This document shows positions 1-11,501 of a DNA stretch of 64,000 nucleotides, piece after piece. The DNA is from Thermosynechococcus vestitus BP-1 (lineage in GTDB: Bacteria; Cyanobacteriota; Cyanobacteriia; Thermosynechococcales; Thermosynechococcaceae). The stretch covers positions 1,426,001 through 1,490,000 of the forward strand of contig NC_004113.1 of assembly GCF_000011345.1 (NCBI RefSeq). The letters are read 5' to 3'. The notes beneath the pieces were generated by a model. That model was not told the DNA's origin and searched no databases. It worked only from the letters and a program-made list of their open reading frames with translations. Positions within the stretch are counted from its first letter, which is position 1. Every line of letters starts with the position of its first letter. Made by a program: the position numbers and the translations under genes.

Positions 1-2552
1 TCCGATGTGGGCGATCGCAGGCCAACAATAGTTTGTGCCTTTTCCTCCTCTAGCGATCGCGGATCTCCAAGGTCAATTGGCACCTCGAAGTAGAAGTGGC
101 TGCCTTTGCCCTTGGTGCTACGCACCTGAATATCGCCCCCCATCAATTGCACGAACTGGCGACTAATAGCCAACCCCAGGCCGGTACCTTCGCTGACTTT
201 TTTACTGCTATCGGTTTGGACAAAGGGCTGAAAGAGCATCTTCAACTCCTGCGGGGTCATGCCAATACCCGTATCACTGACTTCAAAGGCCAGGCGAGGG
301 GGCTCTTGGGCTCGATAGCTGACCTTAAGGCAGACGCTCCCCTCCTTGGTGAATTTAATGCCATTCCCCAAGAGGTTGACCAACACTTGGCGGAGCTTCA
401 TTTCATCAGTTGTCACCGCCACAGGCAAATTGGCAGCCAAATCAAAGACTAGGCGTAACCCCTTGGCTTCAGCTCGCACCTTCAGCATCTCTTCGAGATC
501 CCGCAGCATCCGCCGCAGATCAAAGGTGGTTTGCTGAAGTATCATCCGTCCGGCCTCAATTTTGGCCATGTCTAGGACATCGTTAATCAAACCTAGTAGG
601 TGTTCGCCACTGCGATTAATCTTTTCCAGGGTTTGGCGATGCTGGGGTGCAAGGGTGCGATCGCTCAGCAAAATTTGGCTAAAGCCGAGAATGGCATTGA
701 GGGGGGTGCGCAGTTCATGGCTCATATTGGCAAGGAAAATACTTTTGGCTTTATTGGCGGCCTCTGCCGCTTCCTTGGCCTTGAGCAACTCTCGCTCCGC
801 TTGATGGCGTTGATGAGCAGCAAGGGCGATGGTTACAATATCAGCCACATTGGCAACAAACCGACGTTCCTCCAGCAGCCAAACCCGCTGTTTGCCAATA
901 CTCTCAACACAGATCACTCCCAATAGTTGACCATTGAAGATGATCGGGGTGTCAATGCGGGAATACACCCGTTGCACTCTGGCATACTCCCGCAGTTCAT
1001 GGGTGCGCGGATCCGTGAGTAAATCATTGATCACGAGGGGTTCACCGCTGCGCAGCAGTTTTAGGTACTCCGGATAGGGGGAATGGGTGAGGTAGGTGGG
1101 TTGAGTATGGTTATTGGCGGCAGGGTCGTACTGCACCACACATTTGAGGCGATCGCCCTGGAGTTCCCATGCCGAAGCCCGCTGAACGCGCAGCGTGATC
1201 GCAGTTACCTGAATAATCTCCTGCAAAGCCATGCGAAAGTGCCCCTGTTGCACATGGGGAGATTGACTGAGCTGAACAAGGGCAACATTGTGGTCATGGA
1301 GCACCCGTTCTTTTTCGCTCAGTTGTTGGTTGGCGGCCTCAAGGGCAGCAGTACGCTGTTTCACCTTCTCTTCAAGCCGCTGATTAAAGTGGTGGAGTTC
1401 AGCAAAACTCTCCTGGAGTTGTGCCGCCATATCCACAAAGGTGCGACCGAGGTTCCCTAACTCGTCTTGGCTGTGGGTATCTACCTCCCCTGCAATGTCC
1501 AGATTGCCGAGGGCAATTTTGTGAGCGGCGATAGCCAATCTCTGGATTGGACGCACCATATAGCTAGTGACCCCCAAGGTCACCAGACTAATCAAACCAA
1601 AGGAAACGACGAGTATCAGCAGACCTGCCCATGTTTCTTGATGAATAAAATCCAGCAGCGCCTCTTCCCTCACCCGGATGGCCAGGCTCCAACCCACTTC
1701 AGGAATTGGGGTATAAAAAAACCATTGCCGCTCATTGGAGACCCAATCGGTCATCCAAAGATGACCACTGTGGCCACTGATCATCGCTTCGGCCAAAGCC
1801 GCTAAATCACTGCGGTTGTACTCCTTGGCAATGTAAAAGATGGACTGGCCAATGAGCTGAGGATCGCCGTGGAAGATGATCCGTCCCTTGCGATCCAGAA
1901 CAAAAAACTGCGCCTGCTGTAGCCCTTGGATATCGATTTCCTGTTGCAGTGTTGGCAGTGCCACATCCACCGTGGCAACACCGCGAATTTGCCCCTGGCG
2001 GTAAAAGGGAACGGCATAGGTCACCATCCAGACATTACCCGCCCCTTCTTCGAAGTAGGGATCACTCCATTGCGGTTGGCCAGTGCGAACAGCTTCACTG
2101 TACCAGTCCCATCTGACCTGGGTGTAGTCGTAAATGTGCCCAATGTCCTTTGGTACCAGTCTGTTGCGATGGATGTCTCTGTAGACGTAGGGGGCAAACA
2201 AGCGTTTGCGAGGGGAGAAACTGTAGGGGGTGAAAGTGATCGCTGCCCCATAGGCTAAACGGCTGATTTTGAGATTGCGACGCAGAAATGAATACAGCTC
2301 CTCCTCACGGATAGTGGGAAACGCTTCTAAGGCATTGGCACTGGTGGTTGCCAGGCCCGTAATTTCCTGTAGAGCATTGCTAAACTGCTGCGCATAGAGT
2401 GACGCCACGTCCTGCTGCCACGCCTCATAGTCAGCGGTACTGCGGCGGATGACCTGCGAGCGAATGTAGAAAAAGAGGCCAGTGTAGATGACCACAATGG
2501 GGAATAGCGTTCCCAGCAAGAGCTTATGGCGAAAGGATAGCTTGCTGAGCAT
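1..2552 (-). CDS. Membrane sensor histidine kinase, 3' end outside window
   Basis: About 850 codons are visible from the ATG at 2552; the frame is still open at base 1, so the gene is partial. Domains in order: a TM segment at about residues 9-28; a large extracytoplasmic sensor region (dCache-like) to about 305; a second TM to about 328; HAMP; a helical linker; a GAF-like domain at about 410-570; HisKA with phospho-acceptor His near 611 in [11 protein letters not shown]; and HATPase_c with N-box [11 protein letters not shown]1 DTGIG and G2 GTGLGLAI. The reading continues about 30 residues past the kinase core, so a receiver domain could follow outside the window, but none is visible. It should autophosphorylate in response to an extracellular ligand; the ligand and partner regulator cannot be told. 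A HIP1 site lies directly before the start. Confidence 0.9.
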   Translation of the reverse strand, partial: MLSKLSFRHKLLLGTLFPIVVIYTGLFFYIRSQVIRRSTADYEAWQQDVASLYAQQFSNALQEITGLATTSANALEAFPTIREEELYSFLRRNLKISRLAYGAAITFTPYSFSPRKRLFAPYVYRDIHRNRLVPKDIGHIYDYTQVRWDWYSEAVRTGQPQWSDPYFEEGAGNVWMVTYAVPFYRQGQIRGVATVDVALPTLQQEIDIQGLQQAQFFVLDRKGRIIFHGDPQLIGQSIFYIAKEYNRSDLAALAEAMISGHSGHLWMTDWVSNERQWFFYTPIPEVGWSLAIRVREEALLDFIHQETWAGLLILVVSFGLISLVTLGVTSYMVRPIQRLAIAAHKIALGNLDIAGEVDTHSQDELGNLGRTFVDMAAQLQESFAELHHFNQRLEEKVKQRTAALEAANQQLSEKERVLHDHNVALVQLSQSPHVQQGHFRMALQEIIQVTAITLRVQRASAWELQGDRLKCVVQYDPAANNHTQPTYLTHSPYPEYLKLLRSGEPLVINDLLTDPRTHELREYARVQRVYSRIDTPIIFNGQLLGVICVESIGKQRVWLLEERRFVANVADIVTIALAAHQRHQAERELLKAKEAAEAANKAKSIFLANMSHELRTPLNAILGFSQILLSDRTLAPQHRQTLEKINRSGEHLLGLINDVLDMAKIEAGRMILQQTTFDLRRMLRDLEEMLKVRAEAKGLRLVFDLAANLPVAVTTDEMKLRQVLVNLLGNGIKFTKEGSVCLKVSYRAQEPPRLAFEVSDTGIGMTPQELKMLFQPFVQTDSSKKVSEGTGLGLAISRQFVQLMGGDIQVRSTKGKGSHFYFEVPIDLGDPRSLEEEKAQTIVGLRSPTS

Positions 2553-2606
2553 GGCGATCGCCCCCCTATCTTTTTTTATTTAGGCTAGCTACAAAAGAGC
2601 AAGTCT

Positions 2607-5600
2607 TTAGGAAAGGGGACTCAGGACTTTACTATCCGTCTGGGGTGCTGCCTCACCTACTACCTCCGGTGTATTGGCTTCCGAGGGCGGCACCACCTGC
2701 CAAAAGAGAGGCAAATACTGCTCCCATCGCTCGAGAATCGTGGCCGCCTTTGCACTGCCCGTACGCTCGTGGTGGGCAATAATGAGTTGCTTGAGTTGAG
2801 CGGCGCCAATGGCAGAGGTGACCCGCTGCAGCTTGACAATTTCAGGGTTGACCTTGGCAGGGAAGTTACCGGCTTCATCCAAAATGTAGGCCAAGCCCCC
2901 CGTCATGCCAGCAGCCACATTGCGACCCGTGGTACCCAAGACCACCACCACCCCACCGGTCATATATTCACAGCAGTGATCCCCTGTGCCCTCCACAACG
3001 GCATAGGCCTTGGAGTTGCGAACAGCAAAGCGCTCACCCGCCCGGCCATTGGCAAAGAGGAACCCACCGGTGGCGCCATAGAGGCAGGTATTGCCAATAA
3101 TGACGTTGTCTGCAGCCGCGTAGGGGGCATTGGCAGGGGGCTGGATAATGATTTCACCCCCATGCATTCCCTTGCCCACATAATCGTTGGCCTCACCGGT
3201 GAGCTTCAGAATCATCCCCGGCAAGTTGAAGGCGCCAAAGCTCTGGCCAGCACTGCCTCGGAAGTTGAGGGTAATCTGACCTTCAAAACCAGTGTTGCCG
3301 TACTTTTTGGCGATGACACCGGCAATACGTGCCCCCACGGTGCGATCGGTGTTGGCAATGGGCAGCTCTAGTTCAACGGTTTGCTGCTTTTCAATGGCGG
3401 CTTGCACCTCTGGGCGTGCCAAAATGGCATCATCGAGAACGGTGCCGTTACTGTGCACTGGTTCGTGCTGTAACCAGCGGCGATCGCTCCGTGTATCGGG
3501 CAGCTTCGTCAGGCAAGCCAAATTCAGCGGACCCGTCTTGGTCAGGGTGACATTCTGCCGCGGCACCAGTAAATCGGCGCGGCCAATGATCTCATTGAGG
3601 GTGCGGTAGCCCAGCTTGGCCAGAATGGAGCGCACCTCTTCCGCAATAAAGAGGAAGAAGTTCACCACATGCTCCGGGAGGCCGGGGAAACGTTTGCGCA
3701 GGTCCTCTTTTTGGGTGGCCACGCCCACGGGGCAGTTATTGGTGTGGCAAATCCGGGCCATGATACAGCCCTCAGCAATCATGGCCACTGAGCCAAAGCC
3801 AAATTCCTCGGCACCCATTAGGGCTCCCATGACCACGTCCCAGCCACACTTGAGGCCACCATCCACCCGCAGAATGACGCGATCGCGCAGTTGGTTCTCC
3901 AGGAGAACACGGTGCACCTCCGTTAGGCCTAGTTCCCAGGGACTGCCGGCATGCTTAATCGAACTCAGGGGTGAGGCGCCAGTGCCACCATCGTGGCCGG
4001 AAATTTGAATCACATCGGCATTGGCTTTTGCTACCCCAGCAGCGATCGTACCGATACCAATTTCGGCCACCAGCTTCACGGAGACTTGCGCTTGGGGGTT
4101 GATCTGGTGGAGATCGAAGATGAGTTGTGCCAAATCTTCAATCGAGTAGATATCGTGGTGAGGGGGCGGTGAAATCAGGGAGACCCCCGGCTTAGAGCGC
4201 CGCAGCATGGCAATGTAGGGGCTTACTTTGCTGCCCGGCAGTTGCCCCCCTTCCCCCGGTTTTGCCCCCTGGGCAATCTTAATTTCAATTTGCTGGGCAT
4301 TGATCAAATACTCGGGAGTGACACCAAAGCGACCGGAAGCGACCTGTTTAATGGCTGAGCTAGCGGTATCGCCATTGCGCAGGCCCCGCAGATGGGGAAA
4401 TTGGGGAGAGTGCCCCTCGGCATCGACATCCGTGAGCACTTGAAAACGAATGGGATCTTCACCGCCCTCGCCGGAGTTGGATTTGGCACCGAGGCGGTTC
4501 ATGGCGATCGCGAGCACCTCATGGGCTTCCCGCGAGAGGGCCCCCAAGGACATCCCCCCCGTACAGAAGCGTTTGACAATTTCACTGGCGGGTTCAACCG
4601 CCTCTAGGGGAATACTGGGGCGATCGCTTTGGAAGTCTAGGAGATCCCGCAGTGCCGTGGGTACCCGACCGGTGAGTTGGCGACGATAGATCTCGTAATG
4701 GTCATAGCTATTACTGCTCACGGCCTTGTGGAGTGCCTTGGCCATCTCCGGATTGTTCATGTGGTACTCGCCACCCGGACGGAATTGAACAAAGCCAAAG
4801 TTCTCCAGTTTTTTGGCGGTGAGTTCGGGGAAGGCCTTGTGGTGAAAGGCAATGGTTTCTTGAGCCAAGTCTTGGAGGGTGAGACCTCCCACCCGCGACG
4901 TGGTGCCAATGAAAGCCTTGTTGAGCAGGTCATCGCCAATGCCAATGGCCTCAAAAATTTGGGCACCGCGGTAACTTGCAATCAAAGAGATGCCCATCTT
5001 GGAGAGGATTTTCAGGAGTCCCTCCTCGACCGCTTTGCGATAGTTGGCCTGCACCTGTTGCAGCGTCAGTTGCGGTAGTTTGCCTTTAGCCATCAAGCTT
5101 TGGGTGCGATCGCTATGCCACCACTGGCGAATGGTTTCCCAGGTCAGGTAGGGACACACTGCCCCAGCCCCATAGCCAATCAGACAGGCAAAGTGATGGG
5201 TACTCCAGCATTGGGCTGTTTCCACCACAAGGGAGGCACGACGGCGAATGCCCTGGGCAATCAAGTGGTGGTGCACTGCACCGACGGCCAATAGGGGCGG
5301 AATGTAGGAGGTCTCCGCATCCAAAAGATGGGGTTCACCAGCAAGGTTGTGGCGATCGCTCAGCACCAGGATTTCGGCGCCTCCTTTAACTGCGGCGGCA
5401 GCCTGTTCGCAGAGGCGATCCACAGCGGCCTCAAGACCTGCAGGCCCTTGGGCGATCGCAAATTGGGTTGAAAGGCGTGTGGCGCCAAAGGGGGCCTTGA
5501 GAATTTCCTCTAGCTCCGCCTCGTTAATCAGGGGTGAATTGAGTTGCAGCAGGCGAGCATGTTCCGGGCTTTCAACGAGCAGATTCCCCCGCTTGCCAAG

Positions 5601-7232
5601 GCGAGTCACCAGCGACATCACCAATTTTTCCCGCAGCGGATCAATGGCGGGATTCGTCACTTGGGCAAAGCGCTGCTTGAAGTAGTCGTAGAGCAAGTGG
5701 GGTTGCTGAGACAGCACCGCCAAGGGAATGTCGTCCCCCATGCAGAAGGTGGGTTCCTTGCCCTCCTTCGCCATGGCCTCAATGATCATTTCCACATCTT
5801 CGGCACTGAAGCCAAAGGCCATTTGCTGTTGCAGGCAGGTTTGCGGATCAAGGGTGGGGGCTTCACCGTAGGGTTGGGGGGCAAGTTCTTGGCGATAGGC
5901 TTTCAGCCATTCACCGTAGGGCTGCTGCTGTGCCACCCGCTGTTTGATTTCCCAGTTGGTGAGCAGTTCTTGGTGCTCCAAGTCAACGGCAATCATCTGC
6001 CCGGGGCCGAGGCGGCCCTTTGCAATCACCCTTGCCTCGTCAATTTGGATCGTGCCCGCCTCCGAAGCCACAATCACTAGGTCATCACTGGTGAGGATGT
6101 AGCGGGCGGGTCGTAGGCCATTGCGATCGAGGGTGGCGCCGACAATTTTGCCATCGGAAAAGGCCACCAGAGCAGGACCATCCCAAGCTTCTTGAAGGCC
6201 GCTGTAGTATTCATAAAAGTCCACCACCTCTGGGTGATCTGCCAAATCGGGCTGATTTTGATAGGCCTCGGGAACCAACATCATCATTGCCTGCAAGGGC
6301 TGCCGTCCCGATTGCACCAGCAGTTCAAGGACGTTGTCGAGGTTTGCCGAGTCGCTGTTTTCGGCGTTAACAATGGGCAGCAGGTCGGTAAAGGCCTCTC
6401 CCCAGTAGGGATGGCTCAATTGAGCAGAGCGCGCCCGCATCCAGTTAATATTTCCTAGGAGGGTATTGATTTCGCCATTGTGCCCCAGCATCCGCATCGG
6501 TTGAGCCAAGGGCCACTTGGGCATTGTGTTGGTACTAAAGCGACGGTGATACAGAGCAAAGGGGGTAATGTACTTCGGGTTGCGTAGATCGTCGTAAAAC
6601 TGAGCCAGCACCACCGATCGCACCATGCCTTTATAGACAATCGTGCGGGTCGAGAAGGAGCAAATATAAAAGTCCCGTTGCCAGTCGGCTTTCGTGTGGG
6701 CGATCGCCCGCTCAATACGCTTGCGCGTCAAATAGAGTTGCCGCTCCAGTTCATCGCCACTGGCTTTGCTCGAAGCCACAAAAAGCTGCTCAATCTGAGG
6801 CTGATTTTGTTTTGCTTGTACCCCCAACACACTGGGGTTCACGGGCACAGGTCGCCAGCCCAACAGGCGCAGCTCATTTTCACTGAGGACTTTTTCAACA
6901 ATGGCTTTGGCTGCTGCGGTGGCCGCCCCTTGGGGTAAAAAGATCATCCCTACCCCAATCCGTTGCCGCGGAATGCCAAACTCTGGCAACAATTCCCACG
7001 GAATCGCCGTCATGATGCCTGCACCATCCCCCGAGTCGCGATCCGCACTACAGCCCCCGCGATGTTCAAGGCAGGTCAATCCCTCAAGGGCTTGGGTCAA
7101 GATGCGGTGACTGGCCACCCCCTTGCGATGGGCAACAAAACCCACACCACAGGCATCTCGCTCGGCCACAAGCCAAGGCTGTCCATGGTAACCAACTGGA
7201 TGCACGGGGGAAGAAACGGTGGATTGTTGCAT
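2607..7232 (-). CDS. glsF: Ferredoxin-dependent glutamate synthase (Fd-GOGAT)
   Basis: This enzyme makes two glutamates from glutamine and 2-oxoglutarate using photosynthetic ferredoxin, the second step of the GS-GOGAT nitrogen assimilation cycle. The N-terminal class II glutaminase carries the nucleophile Cys in ERDACGVGF (Cys28 from the ATG) and [18 protein letters not shown], typical of the Fd type rather than the NADH type. The FMN/[3Fe-4S] synthase region has the cluster cysteines in [15 protein letters not shown], followed by the C-terminal GXGXG beta-helix. Length of 1541 aa fits the family. I start at the ATG at 7232; the frame stays open to a TTG at 7289 that would add 19 residues. 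No separate small GOGAT subunit lies nearby, as expected for the Fd enzyme. Confidence 0.93.
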   Translation of the reverse strand: MQQSTVSSPVHPVGYHGQPWLVAERDACGVGFVAHRKGVASHRILTQALEGLTCLEHRGGCSADRDSGDGAGIMTAIPWELLPEFGIPRQRIGVGMIFLPQGAATAAAKAIVEKVLSENELRLLGWRPVPVNPSVLGVQAKQNQPQIEQLFVASSKASGDELERQLYLTRKRIERAIAHTKADWQRDFYICSFSTRTIVYKGMVRSVVLAQFYDDLRNPKYITPFALYHRRFSTNTMPKWPLAQPMRMLGHNGEINTLLGNINWMRARSAQLSHPYWGEAFTDLLPIVNAENSDSANLDNVLELLVQSGRQPLQAMMMLVPEAYQNQPDLADHPEVVDFYEYYSGLQEAWDGPALVAFSDGKIVGATLDRNGLRPARYILTSDDLVIVASEAGTIQIDEARVIAKGRLGPGQMIAVDLEHQELLTNWEIKQRVAQQQPYGEWLKAYRQELAPQPYGEAPTLDPQTCLQQQMAFGFSAEDVEMIIEAMAKEGKEPTFCMGDDIPLAVLSQQPHLLYDYFKQRFAQVTNPAIDPLREKLVMSLVTRLGKRGNLLVESPEHARLLQLNSPLINEAELEEILKAPFGATRLSTQFAIAQGPAGLEAAVDRLCEQAAAAVKGGAEILVLSDRHNLAGEPHLLDAETSYIPPLLAVGAVHHHLIAQGIRRRASLVVETAQCWSTHHFACLIGYGAGAVCPYLTWETIRQWWHSDRTQSLMAKGKLPQLTLQQVQANYRKAVEEGLLKILSKMGISLIASYRGAQIFEAIGIGDDLLNKAFIGTTSRVGGLTLQDLAQETIAFHHKAFPELTAKKLENFGFVQFRPGGEYHMNNPEMAKALHKAVSSNSYDHYEIYRRQLTGRVPTALRDLLDFQSDRPSIPLEAVEPASEIVKRFCTGGMSLGALSREAHEVLAIAMNRLGAKSNSGEGGEDPIRFQVLTDVDAEGHSPQFPHLRGLRNGDTASSAIKQVASGRFGVTPEYLINAQQIEIKIAQGAKPGEGGQLPGSKVSPYIAMLRRSKPGVSLISPPPHHDIYSIEDLAQLIFDLHQINPQAQVSVKLVAEIGIGTIAAGVAKANADVIQISGHDGGTGASPLSSIKHAGSPWELGLTEVHRVLLENQLRDRVILRVDGGLKCGWDVVMGALMGAEEFGFGSVAMIAEGCIMARICHTNNCPVGVATQKEDLRKRFPGLPEHVVNFFLFIAEEVRSILAKLGYRTLNEIIGRADLLVPRQNVTLTKTGPLNLACLTKLPDTRSDRRWLQHEPVHSNGTVLDDAILARPEVQAAIEKQQTVELELPIANTDRTVGARIAGVIAKKYGNTGFEGQITLNFRGSAGQSFGAFNLPGMILKLTGEANDYVGKGMHGGEIIIQPPANAPYAAADNVIIGNTCLYGATGGFLFANGRAGERFAVRNSKAYAVVEGTGDHCCEYMTGGVVVVLGTTGRNVAAGMTGGLAYILDEAGNFPAKVNPEIVKLQRVTSAIGAAQLKQLIIAHHERTGSAKAATILERWEQYLPLFWQVVPPSEANTPEVVGEAAPQTDSKVLSPLS

Positions 7233-7394
7233 GGGTCTGAAAGCGTTCAATCGACTGAGGGATTCCAAACGTTGTCTCGGCAACAGCAACCTGCTCTAGG
7301 GACTCAAAAAGGCCACGACTCCAACGGGTGAGCCAAGGCGACAGTTGGGGATGAGAGAGTGCTGGCAGTGGAGCAACGCATAGGGTCTTTCGCT

Positions 7395-7400
7395 ATTATA
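7395..7400 (-). promoter_or_regulatory. Possible -10 box for glsF
   Basis: The minus strand reads TATAAT here, about 160 nt before the glsF ATG. I see no convincing -35 hexamer and no clear NtcA palindrome (GTA-N8-TAC) at the expected spacing, so this is a weak call from one hexamer. Confidence 0.35.
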
Positions 7401-7599
7401 GGGGTTTCTTTTGGATCCAGAAACGCCAAAGCAAGAGATTGTTAAGGTTTGGCCATCGGGACAGCAAAACCCGCGATCGCCGAGGCGGCCTTGAGGGCTA
7501 GAATGCCACTGCCGAGAGGGGTTGAGGTTGGCGGCAGGCTAGCGTGATATGGTTAAATGTTCCACCTGAACAACAAGGCTGCCCGATTCATCCTATTCC

Positions 7600-7885
7600 G
7601 CGCTGGAGACCTCTACCTTCAGGCAGGGGAGGAAAGCCCGGCCTCCATTGAGTTATTGCATGTGACAAACTCCTTTAGTAAAATGTAAGGGATAAAGTTG
7701 CGATGACTGTGACTTTAACACGGCTATCAACAATTTTGGCGGCCGGGCAGGCCGTGACCGCACGTGGAGACGGTGCTAGACCTGTTCAAGTTTCGGCTTG
7801 TTCGGGCGACTGTCTGTGAAGCGTGGACGATCCTGATGCCTCTGGTGTCAGAAATCCCCTGTCTTCAGGCGGGGGAAGATATCAA
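7600..7885 (+). mobile_element. Decayed IS200/IS605-family remnant upstream of gyrA
   Basis: The left edge carries a hairpin (7605-7633) closely matching the left-end hairpin of the tnpB-only element at 14988-16304 (shared pattern GAGACC..CT.CCTT.AGG.AGGGGAGG). The right edge has a stem-loop at 7854-7878 ending in TCAA (7882-7885), again as in that element. Between them lies only the C-terminal coding end of a tnpB. The remnant ends 19 nt before the gyrA start codon, so it forms the gyrA 5' region. The exact left boundary is uncertain. Bases 7233-7599 hold no gene I can support. Confidence 0.7.
7699..7819 (+). pseudogene. tnpB: tnpB C-terminal fragment, frameshifted
   Basis: The first frame reads CDDCDFNTAIN, resembling the RuvC-III HDRD.NAA.NI motif of TnpB. 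After one extra A in the run near 7731-7733 the homology continues in another frame as ILAAGQAVTARGDGARP and stops at 7817-7819. This parallels ILAVGHTVTVCGAGVRP in the intact TnpB at 15028-16200. Only about 40 codons remain, the catalytic Asp region has changed, and no start exists, so it cannot make an active nuclease. Confidence 0.7.
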
Positions 7886-7904
7886 TGCTTGGTAGAACAC
7901 GCCC

Positions 7905-10466
7905 ATGAGCTTTGCTGCTGATTCTTCTCGGATCATTCCCACTGAGTTGCGGGAGGAAATTTCGCGCTCTTACCTTGAATATGCCATGAGCGTCATTGTT
8001 GGGCGTGCCCTTCCCGATGCCCGCGATGGTCTCAAACCCGTACACCGCCGTATTCTCTATGCAATGTACGAGTTGGGGCTGACCAGCGATCGCCCCTTCC
8101 GCAAATGTGCCCGTGTGGTGGGGGAAGTACTAGGGAAATATCACCCCCACGGCGATTCGGCGGTCTATGATGCCCTGGTGCGGATGGCCCAGGACTTCTC
8201 CATGCGTCACCCCCTGATTGAGGGCCATGGCAACTTTGGCTCCATTGACAACGATCCACCGGCGGCGATGCGGTACACCGAGTGTCGGCTGCAAGCCCTG
8301 GCCACGGAAGCCCTGTTGCAGGACATTGAGCAGGAAACCGTTGACTTTGTGGATAACTTTGATGGCTCACAGCAGGAGCCCCTGGTGTTACCGGCACGAA
8401 TTCCCCAGTTGCTGCTCAATGGGGCCTCCGGCATTGCCGTGGGTATGGCCACCAATATCCCGCCCCATAACTTGGGAGAACTGGTGGATGGGCTGGTGGC
8501 CCTCATCCATCATCCTCAGATGAGCGATCGCGAGCTAATGCGCTACATTCCGGGGCCTGATTTCCCGACCGGCGGGCATATCCTCGGCCAAGGGGGGATT
8601 GAAGAGGCCTACACCACCGGTCGCGGTTCGATGACGCTGCGGGCAGTGGCCACCATTGAAACCCTTGAAGCGCCGGGGCGCCAACCCCGCGAGGCTATTA
8701 TCATTACGGAGTTACCCTACCAAACCAACAAGGCAGCACTCATGGAAAAAATTGCCGAGTTGGTCAACGAGAAAAAAATTGAGGGCATTGCCGATCTGCG
8801 TGACGAGAGCGATCGCGATGGGATTCGGGTGGTGATTGAGCTAAAGCGGGATGCCCACCCCCGCGTGGTGCTGAACAATCTTTACAAGCAAACGCCGCTA
8901 CAGGTGAATTTTGGCGCCAATATGCTGGCGATCGTCAACGGCGAGCCGCAACTGCTGACCCTCAAGCGCAGTTTAGAGGTGTTCCTGCGTTTCCGCGAAG
9001 AGGCGATCGCCCGCCGTACCCGCTATGCCCTGCGCAAGGCCGAAGAACGGGATCACCTGCTCCAAGGATTGCTGGTGGCGCTGGCTAATCTCGATGCCGT
9101 GATTCAACTCATTCGCAGCGCCAGTGACACTGCCCTTGCTCGCCAGCAATTGATGCAAACCTATGCCCTCAGTGAGGCCCAAGCCGATGCCATTTTACAG
9201 ATGCAACTGCGGCGCCTCACCGCCCTAGAGGCGGAAAAAATTGAGCGAGAGCATGCCGAGCTGCAGCGGCAAATTGCCGATTACCGCGATATTTTGGCCC
9301 ATCGGCAGCGGGTACTGGAGATCATTGAAAAAGAAGTCACCGAACTCAAGGCCAAGTTTGCCACGCCGCGGCGATCGCGAATTGTGCAAGCGGATGGGGA
9401 GATTAGCGACATCGATTTAATTGCCAACGATAAATCCGTCATTCTCGTTACCCAGCAGGGCTACATCAAGCGGATGCCGGTGGATACCTTTGAAGCCCAA
9501 AGTCGCGATGGCCGGGGACGCAAAGGGGCAGAGATTAAGGAAGATGATGCCGTTGAGCACTTCTTTAGCTGTAATGATCACGATCGCATTCTTTTCTTTA
9601 GCGATCGCGGTTTAGTCTATGCCTTGGCTGCCTACCAAATTCCCAGTGGCTCCCGCCAAGCCCGCGGCACCCCCATTGTCCAACTACTGCCCATTCCCCG
9701 CGAGGAAAAAATTACCTCCGTCATTGCTGTTCAAGAGTTTAGTGAAGATGAGTATCTCGTGATGCTCACCCGTAAGGGCTTCATTAAGAAAACACCACTG
9801 GCGGCCTTTAGTCATATCCGCAGCAATGGCCTAATTGCTATTTCCCTTGAGGAGGGAGATCAACTGCGGTGGGTGCGGCGTACCCGCGAACAGGACACCA
9901 TTATCATCGGCTCGCGGCAGGGTATGGCGATTCATTTTCGCGCCAGTCACGATCAACTGCGCCCCCTTGGCCGTGCCACCCGCGGGGTCAAATCCATGAA
10001 CCTGCGGCCGGGGGATGAACTGGTGGGGATGGATATTCTACCGGCGGCGATCGCCAACCGTTTTGCCACCCCCTCTGAGGATGACAGTGGCGAGATTGAA
10101 GATTCTGAGGAAACAGTCGCCCACAGTGAGGGCCCTTGGGTACTAGTGATCACCACCAATGGTTACGGCAAGCGGGTACCGGTGCAACAGTTCCGGCTGC
10201 AAAACCGCGCTGGCATGGGCATTACCGCCACCAAGTTCAAAGCCAAAAGTAATGAGGATCAACTGGCGGCATTGCGGATTGTCAATGCTGGGGATGAACT
10301 AATGATTGTCACCAGTCGCGGCATCATTATTCGCCAAAAGGTGATGGACATTTCCTCCCAGTCGCGATCGGCCACGGGTGTCCGTCTGCAACGGCTAGAT
10401 GAGGATGATGCAATTGTCACAGCAGCCGTCTTGCCCCCCGGTAGCATGGAGGCAGCGGCAGATTGA
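7905..10466 (+). CDS. gyrA: DNA gyrase subunit A
   Basis: Type IIA topoisomerase breakage-reunion subunit; with GyrB it introduces negative supercoils using ATP. Length is 853 aa. The winged-helix region contains the active-site Tyr124 in [10 protein letters not shown]. The quinolone-resistance segment is GDSAVYD, with Ser85 and Asp89 at the positions of E. coli S83 and D87, i.e. wild type. The C-terminal beta-pinwheel repeats begin near residue 500. The GyrA box near residue 530 reads QSRDGRG instead of canonical QRRGGRG. An acidic insert rich in E/D/S lies near residues 720-742. The start is ATG at 7905, 19 nt after a decayed IS end. The stop overlaps the TTG of the next gene by 4 nt. ParC is the alternative, but the C-terminal repeats favour GyrA. 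Confidence 0.9.
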   Translation: MSFAADSSRIIPTELREEISRSYLEYAMSVIVGRALPDARDGLKPVHRRILYAMYELGLTSDRPFRKCARVVGEVLGKYHPHGDSAVYDALVRMAQDFSMRHPLIEGHGNFGSIDNDPPAAMRYTECRLQALATEALLQDIEQETVDFVDNFDGSQQEPLVLPARIPQLLLNGASGIAVGMATNIPPHNLGELVDGLVALIHHPQMSDRELMRYIPGPDFPTGGHILGQGGIEEAYTTGRGSMTLRAVATIETLEAPGRQPREAIIITELPYQTNKAALMEKIAELVNEKKIEGIADLRDESDRDGIRVVIELKRDAHPRVVLNNLYKQTPLQVNFGANMLAIVNGEPQLLTLKRSLEVFLRFREEAIARRTRYALRKAEERDHLLQGLLVALANLDAVIQLIRSASDTALARQQLMQTYALSEAQADAILQMQLRRLTALEAEKIEREHAELQRQIADYRDILAHRQRVLEIIEKEVTELKAKFATPRRSRIVQADGEISDIDLIANDKSVILVTQQGYIKRMPVDTFEAQSRDGRGRKGAEIKEDDAVEHFFSCNDHDRILFFSDRGLVYALAAYQIPSGSRQARGTPIVQLLPIPREEKITSVIAVQEFSEDEYLVMLTRKGFIKKTPLAAFSHIRSNGLIAISLEEGDQLRWVRRTREQDTIIIGSRQGMAIHFRASHDQLRPLGRATRGVKSMNLRPGDELVGMDILPAAIANRFATPSEDDSGEIEDSEETVAHSEGPWVLVITTNGYGKRVPVQQFRLQNRAGMGITATKFKAKSNEDQLAALRIVNAGDELMIVTSRGIIIRQKVMDISSQSRSATGVRLQRLDEDDAIVTAAVLPPGSMEAAAD

Positions 10467-11452
10467 GTACCACCGCCTTTCTCACGGGTGCCAGTGGCTT
10501 TGTCGGTACCCATGTGGCTCAGGTGCTCACAGAGAGGGGGTATTGCGTCCGTGCCCTGGTGCGGCAACCGCAGCGGGCGGATCATCTCAAGGCATGGGAT
10601 GTGGAGCTGGTGCAAGGGGATTTAAGGACGAGTGACCTCGTCACCTTGATGCGGGGGTGCCAAGTGCTCTTCCATGCTGCAGCCCACTACAGTCTGTGGC
10701 GGCGCGATCGCTCCCTTCTCTATGCCGTTAATGTGGCCGGCACCCGTCGCATCTTGGCCGCTGCCCGTGAGGCTGGTATTGAGCGCACGGTTTACACCAG
10801 TTCTGTCGCCGCCATTGGGGTTGATCCCAGGGGCCAACCCACCACCGAAGCCTACCAAAGCCCCCCCGAAAAACTGATCAGCGAGTACAAGCGCTCCAAG
10901 TACTGGGCAGAGCAAGTGGCTCACGAGGCAATCTCCCAGGGCCAAGATATTGTGATTGTCAACCCCAGTACCCCCATTGGTGCCTGGGATGCAAAGCCCA
11001 CCCCTACGGGTGAAATCATCCTGCGCTTTTTACGGCGACAGATGCCCTTTTACGTCAACACGGGACTGAACCTGATCCATGTGCGGGACGTGGCGATCGG
11101 TCATCTTTTGGCCTTAGAAAAAGGCAAAACCGGTGAACGCTACATCCTCGGTCACCAAAACCTAACGCTGGCGGACATTCTAGGACGATTAGCTGCGATG
11201 ACTGGGCTGCCCCGCCCCCTTGGCGAAATTCCCATTGTGATTCCCTTAGGGGTGGCTTGGTTGGATGAAGTAGTGTTGGGGGCTTTGGGCAAACCACCCG
11301 CGATTCCCTTGGATGGGGTGCGGATGGCACAGCAAAAAATGTTTTACGATGCCCGCAAAGCTGTGGCTGAATTGGGCTTGCCCCAGACGCCGATTGATCA
11401 GGCACTGCGGGACGCCGTGACTTGGTACCGCGAACGGGGCTACTGCCCCTAG
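10463..11452 (+). CDS. hpnA: HpnA-type NAD-dependent sugar epimerase/dehydratase
   Basis: Extended short-chain dehydrogenase of 329 aa. The NAD-binding Rossmann motif TGASGFVG is at residues 8-15, and the family YxxxK catalytic pair is in the segment YKRSKYWAE. Stretches such as VYTSSVA, NPSTPIG, TPTG and GLNLIHV are characteristic of the hopanoid-associated epimerase HpnA. The start is a TTG at 10463 whose codon overlaps the gyrA stop; no ATG or GTG is available in frame before the Rossmann motif, so translational coupling to gyrA is likely. The family is associated with hopanoid biosynthesis or side-chain modification, but its exact substrate is not settled, and no other hopanoid gene lies in the window. 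Confidence 0.82.
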   Translation: MSTTAFLTGASGFVGTHVAQVLTERGYCVRALVRQPQRADHLKAWDVELVQGDLRTSDLVTLMRGCQVLFHAAAHYSLWRRDRSLLYAVNVAGTRRILAAAREAGIERTVYTSSVAAIGVDPRGQPTTEAYQSPPEKLISEYKRSKYWAEQVAHEAISQGQDIVIVNPSTPIGAWDAKPTPTGEIILRFLRRQMPFYVNTGLNLIHVRDVAIGHLLALEKGKTGERYILGHQNLTLADILGRLAAMTGLPRPLGEIPIVIPLGVAWLDEVVLGALGKPPAIPLDGVRMAQQKMFYDARKAVAELGLPQTPIDQALRDAVTWYRERGYCP

Positions 11453-11501
11453 GGTTTACGATATAGTGAGGAGTGGAAATTATGAAGTTTAGTTAAGAGC
11501 T

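Noticed and set aside
4228-6080. Plus-strand open frames inside glsF
   Set aside because: No family features, and they run antisense to a well-conserved gene; they are shadows of its codon bias.
7232-7289. 19-residue N-terminal extension of glsF from a TTG
   Set aside because: The ATG at 7232 already places the catalytic Cys at residue 28; the extension shows no family similarity.
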